DNA of 64,000 bases, taken from contig NZ_JAXAFK010000001.1 of assembly GCF_033898505.1 (NCBI RefSeq), positions 1,860,001 to 1,924,000 of the forward strand, given 5' to 3'. Position numbers and translations under genes: made by a program. This stretch comes from Pectobacterium carotovorum. Lineage in GTDB: Bacteria; Pseudomonadota; Gammaproteobacteria; Enterobacterales; Enterobacteriaceae. Below, piece by piece: positions 30,480-39,840 of this stretch (its first letter is position 1; the number at the start of each line of letters is the position of its first letter). The notes below the pieces were generated by a model. The model saw nothing but the letters and a program-made list of their open reading frames with translations, made no database searches and was not told where the DNA came from.

Positions 30480-30656
30480 CTATCGACCTTGCGGTGGGTC
30501 AGTGACAGGTTCGTGTTCCGGCCCTGTCGGCGGTGGGTCAGGAATGGGCGGTGGATCGGGAAGCGGACGAGGTGTCGGATCGTTCGGTATAATGGGAATC
30601 GGTTCAACCGGAACCGTGTCAGCTTGCAGATAATCCGTCGCGTCTTGAGTGAGCAT
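30480..30656 (-). CDS. Proline-rich small protein
   Basis: A 58-codon ORF with a near-perfect Shine-Dalgarno (GAGGAGGAAAAT before ATG). It starts MLTQDATDYLQADTVPVEPI, and the rest is a run of short Pro repeats (NDPTPRPLPDPPPIPDPPPT...) ending TDPPQGR. About one residue in three is Pro and there are few basic residues. No hydrophobic or signal segment. The function is unknown; it is likely an extended, flexible cytoplasmic peptide. The strong ribosome-binding site and biased composition support real translation. Convergent with ttcA. Confidence 0.65.
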   Translation of the reverse strand: MLTQDATDYLQADTVPVEPIPIIPNDPTPRPLPDPPPIPDPPPTGPEHEPVTDPPQGR

Positions 30657-30774
30657 ATTTTCCTCCTCGGTGTTGGATAATGTAAAAGCAAATCCAGCTA
30701 CTGAAGCAGTACAGACATGCGTTACGGCTGGCTGATCGGTGCCAACCCTTCCCCTTAAGCGTAGTAAGCTAATG

Positions 30775-30876
30775 AATAAAATGCCAAAGGCATTTTACAA
30801 CGTCGCCTGCGACGGCCCGAAGGGGGTGGCGCGTAGCCCACCATAATAAAATGCCAAAGGCATTTTACAACGTCGC
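30775..30876. repeat. 32-bp direct repeat pair, each with an 8-bp palindrome
   Basis: An identical 32-bp unit occurs at 30775-30806 and 30845-30876, 70 bases apart. Each contains AAAATGCC AAA GGCATTTT, a perfect 8-bp stem with a 3-base loop. The unit continues into ACAACGTCGC. It may be a REP-like or MITE-like element, duplicated locally. Confidence 0.7.
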
Positions 30877-30911
30877 TTGAAGGATGACGGAAAAGGCTAA
30901 GATCGAGGAGC

Positions 30912-30937
30912 AAAAAAAAGCCGACAAAACTGTCGGC
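30912..30937 (-). terminator. Strong rho-independent terminator (minus strand)
   Basis: 7-bp stem GCCGACA / TGTCGGC, 4-base loop, followed on the minus strand by eight Ts. It is about 210 bases downstream of the zntB stop and is the best terminator for zntB, or for a small transcript in that gap. Confidence 0.85.
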
Positions 30938-30990
30938 ATGGTGTGAATCAATTGTGCTATGCAGTAATTCAAAAAAGGAAGTAAGACAAT

Positions 30991-31119
30991 ATGGAGCGCA
31001 ACGCCCATCGCTTGACGTTGCATTCACCTGCGGGAATGATAGTGCCGCACAACAGGGTAAAAAATGTTGATATTGCTCAATTTACGCGTGGTTTTTTAGC
31101 CGTTCGCGACAGTTTGTGA
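30991..31119 (+). CDS. Possible small ORF (42 codons)
   Basis: ATG preceded by AAAAAAGGAAGTAAGACAAT, a good Shine-Dalgarno. It encodes MERNAHRLTLHSPAGMIVPH... to ...GFLAVRDSL. No family recognised and no evidence beyond the ribosome-binding site and open frame. Confidence 0.2.
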   Translation: MERNAHRLTLHSPAGMIVPHNRVKNVDIAQFTRGFLAVRDSL

Positions 31120-31148
31120 TTATCGGCGCACCCAGTCGCCGCAAGTCG

Positions 31149-32132
31149 TTATAGCCATTTACTGCGTTTTAACCACCATGCAACGCCGCCAACCAATATC
31201 ACCAACATCAGGCAGAAAGTGAAAAAACCAAACGGCGCATCGCCGCCGGGAATTCCCCCTAAATTGACACCAAATAGCCCGGTTAAGAACGTCGTCGGTA
31301 AAAAAACCATCGCCAAAAGCGACATCGTATAGGTGCGGCGGTTCATCGCTTCTGTCATCAGCGCGGTGATTTCATCCGAAAGCACCGTGGTACGTGCAAT
31401 GCTGGCATCCAGATCTTCCAGCCCCCGCCCTAACCGATCGGCAATTTCCTGCATTCTGCGGCGATCGTCGTCCTGCATCCAGGGCAGTTTCTCACCGGAA
31501 ATACGCGAGAACACATCGCGCTGTGGCGTCATATAGCGTCGTAGGACGATGAGCTGTTTGCGGATCAGCGCCAGCTCACCGCGCGGTGGAATCTTCTGTT
31601 CCAGCAAATCGTCTTCCAGATCGATGATTTTCTCATGCAAATCATCAATAAACTCGCTGGTATGATCGGTCAAGGATTCCGCAATGGAGACCAGCCAGCT
31701 TCCGCTGTCCGTTGGACCATTGCCTTCCTTCAGATCGGTAAGAATCTCGTCGATAGCCAGAATTTTACGGCGTCGGGTAGAAATAATCAGCTTGTCGGTA
31801 ATGAATACCCGAACAGCTACCAGTTGATCCGGCCGCGCATTGGCATTCATGTTAATGCTGCGCAGCGTAATTAACGTGCCTTCCCCCAAACGTGTCACTC
31901 TGGGGCGGACGCTTTCCCCCGCCAGCGCATTGCGCACGCTATCCGGCACCAGTGTCGTTTTATTCAACCAGCGCGCGCTGGCGGGCAATGTAGAATCCAG
32001 GTGCAGCCAGCAGGGTTTTTCGCTGTTAACCACGTCCTGCTCGCCAATCGGGGTTATGCCCCCTTTTCCATCCAACTGATACGCATGAACCGCACCGCTG
32101 TGTTGCAACTCTTTTCCTGCAAAAGATTCCAC
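31149..32132 (-). CDS. zntB: Zinc transporter ZntB (CorA family)
   Basis: CorA-type inner-membrane metal transporter. The GTG at 32132 (start [13 protein letters not shown]) has an ideal GGAGG seven bases upstream and gives 327 residues, exactly the E. coli length; the frame stays open to 32225 without need. Cytoplasmic N-terminal domain, a long helix, then two C-terminal transmembrane helices ([28 protein letters not shown] and [19 protein letters not shown]). The CorA signature GVNLGGIPG (GMN-like, here GVN) follows the first helix. ZntB mediates zinc transport, described as proton-driven uptake in later work. Single gene with a distant terminator. Confidence 0.95.
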   Translation of the reverse strand: MESFAGKELQHSGAVHAYQLDGKGGITPIGEQDVVNSEKPCWLHLDSTLPASARWLNKTTLVPDSVRNALAGESVRPRVTRLGEGTLITLRSINMNANARPDQLVAVRVFITDKLIISTRRRKILAIDEILTDLKEGNGPTDSGSWLVSIAESLTDHTSEFIDDLHEKIIDLEDDLLEQKIPPRGELALIRKQLIVLRRYMTPQRDVFSRISGEKLPWMQDDDRRRMQEIADRLGRGLEDLDASIARTTVLSDEITALMTEAMNRRTYTMSLLAMVFLPTTFLTGLFGVNLGGIPGGDAPFGFFTFCLMLVILVGGVAWWLKRSKWL

Positions 32133-32267
32133 GTCTTGCCTCCAACGGTTTGCTATCTGTTCTTTACTATCAATTCCTTTACTATCAACTGTGCGATTGT
32201 CAGCCGGAATGACCATCATGACCACTCCGGCTTTATCGCTACATCATTCGATGCGTCAATCTGGTAT

Positions 32268-33884
32268 TTAATGCTTTTCGATGTAAAGCATATGGCTGTA
32301 TGCCACGTCTTCAGGGTTAGTAATGGGGTAGCCCTTCACCCACGGTTTGATCAAACGTCCGTTGGTATATTGATAGATCGGCGCAATCGGTGCTTCATCC
32401 ATCAAGATCTGCTCTGCCCGGTTATAGTCGGCATTCAGCGCCTGCGGGTTAGTCTGGTTCCCCGCTTCATCCAATACGCGATCGTAATTCGCGTTTTTAA
32501 AGCGCGCGATGTTACCGCTGTGGTGCGACGTTAGCAGAGAGAGGAATGTTGACGGTTCGTTATAATCACCCACCCACGACGCCCGCACGACATCAAAATT
32601 GCCACTATTGCGGCTGTCGATGTAGGTTTGCCACTCTTGATTGGACAGGCGGACGTCCACTCCCAGCGTTTTTTTCCACATGGATGCTACGGCAATCGCA
32701 ATCTTCTGGTGGCTTTCCGAGGTGTTGTACAGCAGCGATAATTTCAGCGGATTGTTTGGACCATAGCCCGCCGCCGCCATCAGCGCTTTTGCCTGCGCAT
32801 CCAGTTCATCCTGAGAATACTGCTGCAACAGGCTTTCCGTCGGTTTGAAGCCTGCGGTGACGTCCGGCGTGAAGTGCCAGGCTGGTTTTTCCCCCGTGCC
32901 CAGTACTTTTTCCGCAATCACTTTGCGATCGATAGCGTAAGACAGCGCTTTTCGCACTCGGGCATCGTTGGTCGGCGCCCGCTGCGTGTTAAACGCGTAA
33001 TAATACGTACCAAGCTGATCCGGCGTATAAACCTGACCGGGCAAATCTTTCAGCAGCTTTTGATACTGGTTTTTAGGGAACGATTCGGTGATATCGATAT
33101 CCCCGGACAGATAGCGTTTTGTCGCGTTCGATTCCTGATTGATGGGAACAAAGGTCACCTTTGTCAGGCGCGTGTTGGCGTTATCCCAATAATATGGATT
33201 CTGCGTGAGCACCAGCTTCTCATTAACCACGCGCTGATCCAGCTTAAACGCGCCATTGCCAACCAGATTGCCCGGCTTCGTCCAGTCATTCCCGAATTTT
33301 TCGACCGTAGCCTGATGTACCGGAAACAGGCTGAAATTCGCCGTCAGGCTGACAAAATAAGGGACTGGCTTGCTGAGTTGTACTTTCAGCGTATGGTCAT
33401 TGACGGCCGTCACGCCAAGCTGATCGACAGGCAGTTTACCCGCAAGAATCTGTTCGGCATTCTGAATCCCCGCCAGTCGGGCAAACCAGGAGAACGATGA
33501 GCTGTTTTCCGGTGTCACCAGACGACGCCAGCTATAGACAAAATCGTTTGCCGTAACGGGTTCACCGTTAGACCAGCGGGCATTATCGCGCAGGGTAAAG
33601 ACAAACGTACGGTTATCGGTCGTCTGCCAGCGTAGTGCTACGCCCGGAACGATGTTCCCGTTGGCATCCTGATTGACCAGCCCTTCAAACAGATCGCGAT
33701 CCACTTGAGCTTCCATCAGCCCCACCGCTTTTATCGGGTCGAGAGAAGCCGGTTCATCTTTAATGTGGCGAACGATTTCCTGTTTCTCAGCCAGAACCGT
33801 TCCCGCCGGAACCTGTGCCGCGACGGCATTGCCCGTCATGGCCGCCATCAACGCGGCATAGAATGCAGAATATCCATAGTGCAT
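32268..33884 (-). CDS. mppA: Periplasmic murein-peptide-binding protein MppA
   Basis: Solute-binding protein of the OppA family, 538 residues from the ATG at 33884, which gives a 23-residue signal peptide ending GNAVAA like E. coli MppA (537). Near-identical family segments include AEKQEIVRHIKDEPASLDP, GTYYYAFNTQ, LGTGEKPAWHFTPDVTAGF and APIYQYTNGRLIKPW. MppA binds the murein tripeptide L-Ala-D-Glu-meso-DAP and delivers it to the Opp permease (known). Divergent from mpaA, whose product trims the same class of peptides, as in E. coli. Could be called OppA-like, but the synteny favours MppA. Confidence 0.92.
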   Translation of the reverse strand: MHYGYSAFYAALMAAMTGNAVAAQVPAGTVLAEKQEIVRHIKDEPASLDPIKAVGLMEAQVDRDLFEGLVNQDANGNIVPGVALRWQTTDNRTFVFTLRDNARWSNGEPVTANDFVYSWRRLVTPENSSSFSWFARLAGIQNAEQILAGKLPVDQLGVTAVNDHTLKVQLSKPVPYFVSLTANFSLFPVHQATVEKFGNDWTKPGNLVGNGAFKLDQRVVNEKLVLTQNPYYWDNANTRLTKVTFVPINQESNATKRYLSGDIDITESFPKNQYQKLLKDLPGQVYTPDQLGTYYYAFNTQRAPTNDARVRKALSYAIDRKVIAEKVLGTGEKPAWHFTPDVTAGFKPTESLLQQYSQDELDAQAKALMAAAGYGPNNPLKLSLLYNTSESHQKIAIAVASMWKKTLGVDVRLSNQEWQTYIDSRNSGNFDVVRASWVGDYNEPSTFLSLLTSHHSGNIARFKNANYDRVLDEAGNQTNPQALNADYNRAEQILMDEAPIAPIYQYTNGRLIKPWVKGYPITNPEDVAYSHMLYIEKH

Positions 33885-34049
33885 GATGATTTGACCTGAA
33901 AGCATAATGAAATGATTGAAGAATATAATAGTCAGAAATCAGCGCTATCATCCAGCGATACCCCCGCAATTTGTCAGCCCACATCGCCGTTTGCGTCTCT
34001 GGGCCGATTTTTTTATGATGAAACGCATAGGTAACCACAGGGCGACAAC

Positions 34050-34769
34050 ATGGAAAACCCGATCATTCCTCTTCAGGCGCGCCAGCAACGAGGCAATTTA
34101 CCTTCGCTGGGTGAACCTTATGGAAAATCACTGCTGGGCGCACCGCTGCTGTATTTCCCCGCCGAGCTAGCGCCCTCGGAGAGCGGGCTGATTATTGCCG
34201 GAACGCACGGCGATGAAACCGCGGCGGTTGTGGCACTTTCTTGCGCGCTGCGTACTCTCTTTTCAGGGCAGCGTCGCCACCATGTAGTTCTTGCGGTAAA
34301 CCCGGATGGTTGTCAGTTGGGCCTGCGCGCCAACGCTAACGGCGTCGATCTCAATCGCAATTTTCCGGCCAGTAACTGGCAGCCGGGGAAAACGGTATAC
34401 CGCTGGAATAGCGCCGCAGATGAACGCGATGTCGAGCTATCCACGGGGGAAACCGCAGGTTCAGAACCGGAAACGAAAGCCCTTTGCACACTGATTGAGA
34501 AACTTAATCCCCACTGGGTTGTCTCTTTTCATGAGCCACTCGCCTGCATTGAAGATCCACATCGTTCCGAATTAGGGCGATGGTTGTCGCAGCAATGCGA
34601 GCTGCCGTTAGTATCGAGTATCGGTTACGACACACCCGGCTCTTTCGGAAGCTGGTGCGCCGATCGTTCGCTCCACTGCATTACCGCTGAGCTTCCGCCG
34701 ATCTCGGCAGATGCCGCCAGCGAATGCTACCTTAACGCGATGGTCGCGTTGCTAAGCCAGCAATTTTAA
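34050..34769 (+). CDS. mpaA: Murein peptide amidase A
   Basis: Zinc carboxypeptidase-like enzyme (M14 family), 239 residues, cytoplasmic. It cleaves the gamma-D-Glu-meso-DAP bond in murein tripeptide during recycling. Zinc ligands: His and Glu in GTHGDETAAV, His in VSFHEPLA. The substrate-binding segment NGVDLNRNFPASNW is conserved, as is the C-terminal catalytic Glu region CITAELPP. CAGGGCGAC precedes the ATG. Functionally linked to the divergent mppA. Confidence 0.93.
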   Translation: MENPIIPLQARQQRGNLPSLGEPYGKSLLGAPLLYFPAELAPSESGLIIAGTHGDETAAVVALSCALRTLFSGQRRHHVVLAVNPDGCQLGLRANANGVDLNRNFPASNWQPGKTVYRWNSAADERDVELSTGETAGSEPETKALCTLIEKLNPHWVVSFHEPLACIEDPHRSELGRWLSQQCELPLVSSIGYDTPGSFGSWCADRSLHCITAELPPISADAASECYLNAMVALLSQQF

Positions 34770-34848
34770 TCGTAATTTTTATACCAATGTTGCTAATGTT
34801 GCCCTAAACTGAGCAGCGTGTTAATCACCTGTAATTAAGGACGCAAAC

Positions 34849-35352
34849 ATGTCACAGAACGTACATTTTCAAGGCAATCCTGTGCCAGTAGCAGGGTCAT
34901 TCCCAGCCAAAGGAAGCAAAGCCCCGGCATTTACTCTGGTGGCTAAAGATCTGTCAGATACCCCGCTCAGCAACTATGCTGGCAAGCGCAAAATCCTGAA
35001 CATTTTCCCAAGCATCGATACCGGTGTTTGTGCCGCGTCCGTGCGCAAATTCAACCAACTGGGTTCTGAGCTGGATAACACTGTTGTTCTGTGTATCTCT
35101 TCCGATCTGCCGTTCGCGCAGTCCCGTTTTTGCGGCGCGGAAGGTCTGAACAACGTCGTTGTACTGTCTACCCTGCGTGGCGGTGAGTTCAAAGAAAACT
35201 ATGGTGTTGCTATCGCCGATGGCGCGCTGAAAGGCCTGACCGCTCGCGCGGTTGTCGTACTGGATGAAAACGACAACGTGCTGCACAGCGAACTGGTGAA
35301 CGAAATCACCACTGAACCAGACTACGATGCAGCACTGGCTGTTCTGAAATAA
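34849..35352 (+). CDS. tpx: Thiol peroxidase
   Basis: Atypical 2-Cys peroxiredoxin, 167 residues (E. coli 168), reducing alkyl and hydrogen peroxides with thioredoxin. Peroxidatic Cys in [14 protein letters not shown] and resolving Cys in QSRFCGAEG are both present. A further Cys (VVLCISSD) is also in the E. coli protein. TAATTAAGGACGCAAAC precedes the ATG. Ends before a bidirectional terminator shared with tyrR. Confidence 0.97.
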   Translation: MSQNVHFQGNPVPVAGSFPAKGSKAPAFTLVAKDLSDTPLSNYAGKRKILNIFPSIDTGVCAASVRKFNQLGSELDNTVVLCISSDLPFAQSRFCGAEGLNNVVVLSTLRGGEFKENYGVAIADGALKGLTARAVVVLDENDNVLHSELVNEITTEPDYDAALAVLK

Positions 35353-35380
35353 GATAAGCTACGCTGACATTATGTGAAAA

Positions 35381-35400
35381 ACGGCTGCTTGCGCAGCCGT
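35381..35400. terminator. Bidirectional terminator between tpx and tyrR
   Basis: 8-bp stem ACGGCTGC / GCAGCCGT with TTGC loop. TTTTG follows on the plus strand and a T-run follows on the minus strand (AAAA at 35377-35380). Confidence 0.88.
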
Positions 35401-35408
35401 TTTGTTAT

Positions 35409-36977
35409 TTACTCCTCGTCGTCCCCCGCCGATTTGCGTTGGCTGAGTCCATATTCCCGTAGTTTGTTGGCTATCGCCGTGTGCGATACCCCTAGCCGCT
35501 TCGCCAATTTGCGCGTACTTGGATAGGATTGATAAAGACGGGTCAGCACGGAGCGTTCGAAACGCTTGTTGATGTCATCCAGCGAACCATCAAGCAGGGT
35601 TTCATCCTGTGGCGAATCAATCGAAAACGCCGGGAGATCGATGTCCTGCATATGCAGTTCGTTACCTTCCAGTTGCGTTAGCGCCCGATAAATCGTATTC
35701 CTCAACTGCCGAACGTTACCCGGCCAGCCGTACTGCGGCAGGAAATGTTCCACATCTGCCGCCAATTTAGGCCTTGAAATCCCCTGCTCATCGGCAAACC
35801 GCGCCACAAAGAGCTCGGCCAGCGGCATAATGTCCGCCGGACGATCGCGCAGCGGCGGTAACATCAGCGTGAGTACATTGAGGCGATAATAAAGATCCTC
35901 CCGAAACTCACCGCGCTGCACCAGTTCCAACAGGTTTTTCTTGGTCGCGCAAATCACCCGCACATCGACATGGACTTCGTGATCTTCACCCACGCGACGG
36001 AATGTCCCGTCATTCAGGAAACGCAGTAATTTAATCTGCATCTGTGCCGACATTTCACCGACTTCATCTAGCAGAACTGAACCGCCGTTAGCCTGTTCGA
36101 AGAAGCCTTTTTTGCCTTCCTGCGCGTTGAGATACGCGCCGGACGCATGGCCGAACAGTTCACTCTCCATCACATCATCGGGTAACGACGCGCAGTTCAG
36201 CGCCAGGAAAGGATTCTTACCACGCGGCCCGCGCAGGTGGCATGCTCGCGCCAACATATCTTTGCCCGTCCCCGTATCGCCCACAATCAGCAACGGCGCG
36301 TCCAACATTGCCAGCTTGCGCGCCTGCTCAACCACCTGACGCATTTTCGGGCTAACGGCAACGATGTGATCGAATTCATTCTCATCGTTTACGGTGAGAT
36401 TCTGTAACTGCCGTCCCATGCGGGCGGCCGATTTGAGCATCACCAGCGCCCCCGCCGTAGCGGCTTTGCCGGCATCATCTTCCAGACGGACCGGCGTCAT
36501 TTCCAGCAGGAAATCCTGACTGCGAATCACGACGCGCTCGGCGACGACAGTGCTACTTTTTTCCAGCCAGTTGGCGAAATTGAAACCGGGGATCATGCTA
36601 CCAATCGTCAAATCGCTGATGGTCTCTGCCGATTGTTCAAACAGCGCCAGCGCGGCGGGGTTAAACAGTTCCGGCTTCCCTTTCATATCCAGCGAGAATA
36701 CCGGTTCCGGCATGGATTCCAGCAGCGCATTCAGCGCCCGATGCTCGCGCTCAGACGGCATAAACGCCACGGTACGCACATCGCTGACGCTGTCAATGCG
36801 ACGAATTTCCGTCATCAGCAGGCGAAAAGCATCAAAATCGAGAGTGGCAAAATTGAGGTAAATACGGCCAATGGGGGCAATTTCGATGCCGCGTAAATCA
36901 ATATTGCGTGACGCAAGCAGATCTAACAGTTCACGGACCATACCAATGCGGTCTTCACAAATCACTTCCAGATGCAT
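35409..36977 (-). CDS. tyrR: Aromatic amino-acid regulator TyrR
   Basis: TyrR, 522 residues from the ATG at 36977 (MHLEVICEDR). N-terminal ACT domain (1-75), PAS domain (about 80-190), central AAA+ domain with Walker A GDTGTGKDML and Walker B SVLLDEVGEM, and a C-terminal Fis-type helix-turn-helix (TRKLAKRLGVSHTAIANKLREYGL). Controls aromatic biosynthesis and transport genes as a sigma-70 regulator. The sigma-54 contact motif GAFTGA is absent, but where E. coli TyrR has a short deletion this protein has GHASGAYLNAQEGKKGF, an altered relic of the loop. AAGGTAG precedes the start. Convergent with tpx, as in E. coli. Confidence 0.95.
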   Translation of the reverse strand: MHLEVICEDRIGMVRELLDLLASRNIDLRGIEIAPIGRIYLNFATLDFDAFRLLMTEIRRIDSVSDVRTVAFMPSEREHRALNALLESMPEPVFSLDMKGKPELFNPAALALFEQSAETISDLTIGSMIPGFNFANWLEKSSTVVAERVVIRSQDFLLEMTPVRLEDDAGKAATAGALVMLKSAARMGRQLQNLTVNDENEFDHIVAVSPKMRQVVEQARKLAMLDAPLLIVGDTGTGKDMLARACHLRGPRGKNPFLALNCASLPDDVMESELFGHASGAYLNAQEGKKGFFEQANGGSVLLDEVGEMSAQMQIKLLRFLNDGTFRRVGEDHEVHVDVRVICATKKNLLELVQRGEFREDLYYRLNVLTLMLPPLRDRPADIMPLAELFVARFADEQGISRPKLAADVEHFLPQYGWPGNVRQLRNTIYRALTQLEGNELHMQDIDLPAFSIDSPQDETLLDGSLDDINKRFERSVLTRLYQSYPSTRKLAKRLGVSHTAIANKLREYGLSQRKSAGDDEE

Positions 36978-37113
36978 CAACGGCTACCTTCTTCAAGAGA
37001 CACGATATGGCTATTACTGCTGATAATACCCTTTCGTTTGCACCGGATGAAGTAAGGTGGCAGCAAAAGTTGACACATCTGTACGTTTTTTCCACGTCAA
37101 TAGCGAAACGGGA

Positions 37114-38658
37114 TTATGACAGCGGCGTCGTTGCCATCGCCACAATGGTGCGAATACCTTCCAGATAGTTACCGAGACGTAAATTCTCATCAAAACTATG
37201 CTGATTATTATCGGCATTCACCAGAGGAACGATGACGTACGGCACTTTCAGCACGCTGACTGCCCCACTCATCGGCAACGTCCCGCCCATCATACGGTTC
37301 TTCTCCGGTGCGATGCCACGCGGCGCGGTTGTGGTTGCGACTGCCCAACGTCCCAGCGGGGAGTCTATCTCGGTTCTGGCCGCATAGGCGCTGCTCGGAT
37401 AGGCCGTCAGGCTAAGGGAAATCAGATGCGGATACTGCTCACGCTCGGCCTGCGTAGGCGCTTCACCGGTAATGATATGAAAACCTTTGCTGGCGATATA
37501 CTGGCGTAACAGCGCATACATATCATCCGGCGGCGTTTCCGGCACGGTACGAATATTCACGCTGGCCGTCGCGGTTGACGGAATGGCGTTCGAGGCCTTT
37601 TTGCCCGTGTCGCCCGCTTTAATGCCGAGAATATCCAGCGAAGGATATTGCACTGCCTCTGCCGCATTGTTGGCGACCTTCTCTAACTGAGCAACACCAA
37701 AGCGTTTCTCCAGCGCACCTGCGGGCGGCACGGTCTCTGCGACTTGTTTTTTATCGATCTCGCTAAGCGTGACGCGGTCATAGTAACCGGGGATCGTGAC
37801 CTTACCGTCCGCATCCTTCATGCTGGCTAGCAGCGTAACCAGATTTTGCACTGGATTCGGAATGACATTGCCATAGCCGCCGCTGTGCGCCGCCGCATTC
37901 GCACCGAAAACCGTCATATCGATTTGGATTGATCCGCGATTGCCAAAGTTGATGCCAGGGAGGTTGCTGGACGGCATTGCACCGTCATAAATCACCATCC
38001 CATCGCTTTTCAGCAGCGTAAGATGATCGGCCATCACCGTTGTCAGGCCGGGCGAACCTTTTTCCTCTTCGGAATCCAGCAGCACTTTGATATTGATGGC
38101 AGGTTCAACGCCCTTATCTTTCATGGCGTCCATGGCAGCGAGAAACATCGCGATCGGTCCTTTATCATCGGCCGATGCCCGGGCGAAGAGACGCCATTCC
38201 GGGTTGATATCCCCTTTTAGAAGACGCGACTCAGGCAGCGTCTGCCATTTGCCAGCGGCATCTTTTTCTTTCAGTACGGGCTGCCACGGCGGCGTTTGCC
38301 ATTCGGCGGGATTCACGGGCTGTCCGTCAAAATGCATGTAGAACAAGATAGTTTTACGATCGGCTCTTGGCGTGCCCAGCTCAGCATAAACCAGCGATTT
38401 ATCACTATTCGTTAGCTGCTGCGTGGTGAAGCCGCGTTTCTGAAAGGCCTTTTCCAGCCAGTCGGCATTGCGCTGGATATCCGCAGGCACGGCAGCATCA
38501 TTTGGCAGCGTGAGCAATTCGAGATATTCAGGGAAGCTGTGTTGCGCGTAACGCTCAGCATCAGCAGGTGCCAGCACCAGCTGTGCGCTGGCAGGTAAAC
38601 AGAGAATGGCTGCCGACAGCGACAGTGCCGCCAGCGTCAATTTTTTACCGGGAATCAT
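37114..38658 (-). CDS. Exported M20-family metallopeptidase
   Basis: A 514-residue exported peptidase of the M20 (ArgE/DapE/carboxypeptidase G) type. A signal peptide ends at LPASA. Metal and catalytic residues are seen in FYMHFDGQPV (His-x-Asp), RASADDKGP (bridging Asp) and LLDSEEEKGSPGL (general base Glu and metal Glu). A dimerisation lid domain is inserted between the two halves of the catalytic domain. Substrate unknown; probably periplasmic di- or oligopeptides or N-acyl amino acids. Lies alone between tyrR and the LacI gene with AACAGGACG upstream. Confidence 0.87.
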   Translation of the reverse strand: MIPGKKLTLAALSLSAAILCLPASAQLVLAPADAERYAQHSFPEYLELLTLPNDAAVPADIQRNADWLEKAFQKRGFTTQQLTNSDKSLVYAELGTPRADRKTILFYMHFDGQPVNPAEWQTPPWQPVLKEKDAAGKWQTLPESRLLKGDINPEWRLFARASADDKGPIAMFLAAMDAMKDKGVEPAINIKVLLDSEEEKGSPGLTTVMADHLTLLKSDGMVIYDGAMPSSNLPGINFGNRGSIQIDMTVFGANAAAHSGGYGNVIPNPVQNLVTLLASMKDADGKVTIPGYYDRVTLSEIDKKQVAETVPPAGALEKRFGVAQLEKVANNAAEAVQYPSLDILGIKAGDTGKKASNAIPSTATASVNIRTVPETPPDDMYALLRQYIASKGFHIITGEAPTQAEREQYPHLISLSLTAYPSSAYAARTEIDSPLGRWAVATTTAPRGIAPEKNRMMGGTLPMSGAVSVLKVPYVIVPLVNADNNQHSFDENLRLGNYLEGIRTIVAMATTPLS

Positions 38659-38763
38659 AAAAACGTCCTGTTATATAGCGATGAGGAGTTTTTATCCTAC
38701 ACACGATTCTGTAACAGCGGTACTGTCTGCCGTACCAGTCTTCTGCTTGTTCGGAGTAACCTA

Positions 38764-39768
38764 CTATCGCAATGCATCACGCACATGGCTGATAGATTGC
38801 CCTTCGATGAAGGAGTGAGGGAACTGCCGTGACTGTATAAGATAATCCTTACGGGTCAGTTTCATCAGAATTTCTCTTGCCCCGTATTCCGCCATTTCTT
38901 TTACCGGGTAAACCACGCTATCAATATGCGGCGCCAGATATTCAGTAAGTCCAAAGCTGTCAAAAGAAATAACCGAAATATCGTCAGGAACAGATAAACC
39001 CTGTAAGCGTAACGTCTTTAATCCTCCCGAACAGGCTCGCTCACCACAATAGACAATCGCGGTCATATCGAGTTTTCGTTCTATTAATGTTAACGTCGCT
39101 TTCTCACCAAAGACATGATCATAACTGCCTTGAATATAATATTCGTCGTTCCATTCTTTATTCACCGCGCGAATGGCATCAACGCAGCCTTTTAATCGTT
39201 GAGACGCGCTGTGACGCGACTCGGGGCCACCAATTACCGCGATATTTTTATGGCCTGCTGCAATCAATTTATTTGTCGCATCAAACGCAGATAAATAATG
39301 ATCGAATGAAACCGAGTGAATATCCGCTGAACCAGAGGAATCGAGTAATACTACGGGTTTATTTTCCGTATAGGCTTTAATCGTTTCGGTTGATAAATGA
39401 CGGGTATAGAGAAGAAATCCATCACAGTTAATTTCATCCAATTTTCTTAATGCATTTTCTTCTTCAGCTTGACCGGCGCTTTCCAGCACCATGAGCATTT
39501 TTCCTTTGGCATTCACTTCTTTATGAACCGCGCTCATCACCGAGCCAAAGAAACCTGACACGTTGTTAGGAATAAGCATGCCTATCACGCCGCTACTTTT
39601 GCTCACCAAAGAACGGGCGCTTAAATTGGGTTTATAGTTCAACAGCCTAATGGCATTCTCGACGCGTAACTTTGTCTCTACCTTAACTTTTTCCGGCTCG
39701 TTAAGTACGCGGGTGACCGTTGCGCGCGAAACATTTGCCATCCGTGCCACATCGACTATTGTTGACAT
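38764..39768 (-). CDS. LacI-family transcriptional regulator
   Basis: A 334-residue LacI/GalR repressor. N-terminal helix-turn-helix and hinge: MSTIVDVARMANVSRATVTRVLNEPEKVKVETKLRV. A periplasmic-binding-protein-like effector domain follows (GVIGMLIPNNVSGFFGSVM...; later NIAVIGGPESRHSASQRLKG). It is the last gene in the direction of the adjacent minus-strand PTS-dehydratase cluster, 72 bases after the IIA gene. It is therefore the likely local regulator, and the two palindromes at 43014-43092 are its likely operators. Ligand unknown. Confidence 0.9.
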   Translation of the reverse strand: MSTIVDVARMANVSRATVTRVLNEPEKVKVETKLRVENAIRLLNYKPNLSARSLVSKSSGVIGMLIPNNVSGFFGSVMSAVHKEVNAKGKMLMVLESAGQAEEENALRKLDEINCDGFLLYTRHLSTETIKAYTENKPVVLLDSSGSADIHSVSFDHYLSAFDATNKLIAAGHKNIAVIGGPESRHSASQRLKGCVDAIRAVNKEWNDEYYIQGSYDHVFGEKATLTLIERKLDMTAIVYCGERACSGGLKTLRLQGLSVPDDISVISFDSFGLTEYLAPHIDSVVYPVKEMAEYGAREILMKLTRKDYLIQSRQFPHSFIEGQSISHVRDALR

Positions 39769-39840
39769 AGAATTCCATTATAAAGAAAAGCAATGCCTGA
39801 CTGCGGCACTGCTTATTTACTAGTAAATTAACTGAAACTA

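Larger units (their letters stand above)
30657..31148. other. Intergenic region with repeats, terminator and a possible small ORF
   Basis: Nearly 500 bases between the proline-rich gene and zntB. Contains a duplicated 32-bp palindrome-bearing repeat (30775-30806 and 30845-30876), a strong minus-strand terminator (30912-30937) and a possible 42-codon ORF (30991-31119). No larger gene is supported. Confidence 0.5.

Noticed and set aside
30755..31027. 90-codon minus-strand frame over the 32-bp repeats and terminator
   Set aside because: Includes both repeat copies and the terminator stem, with no good start; not coding.
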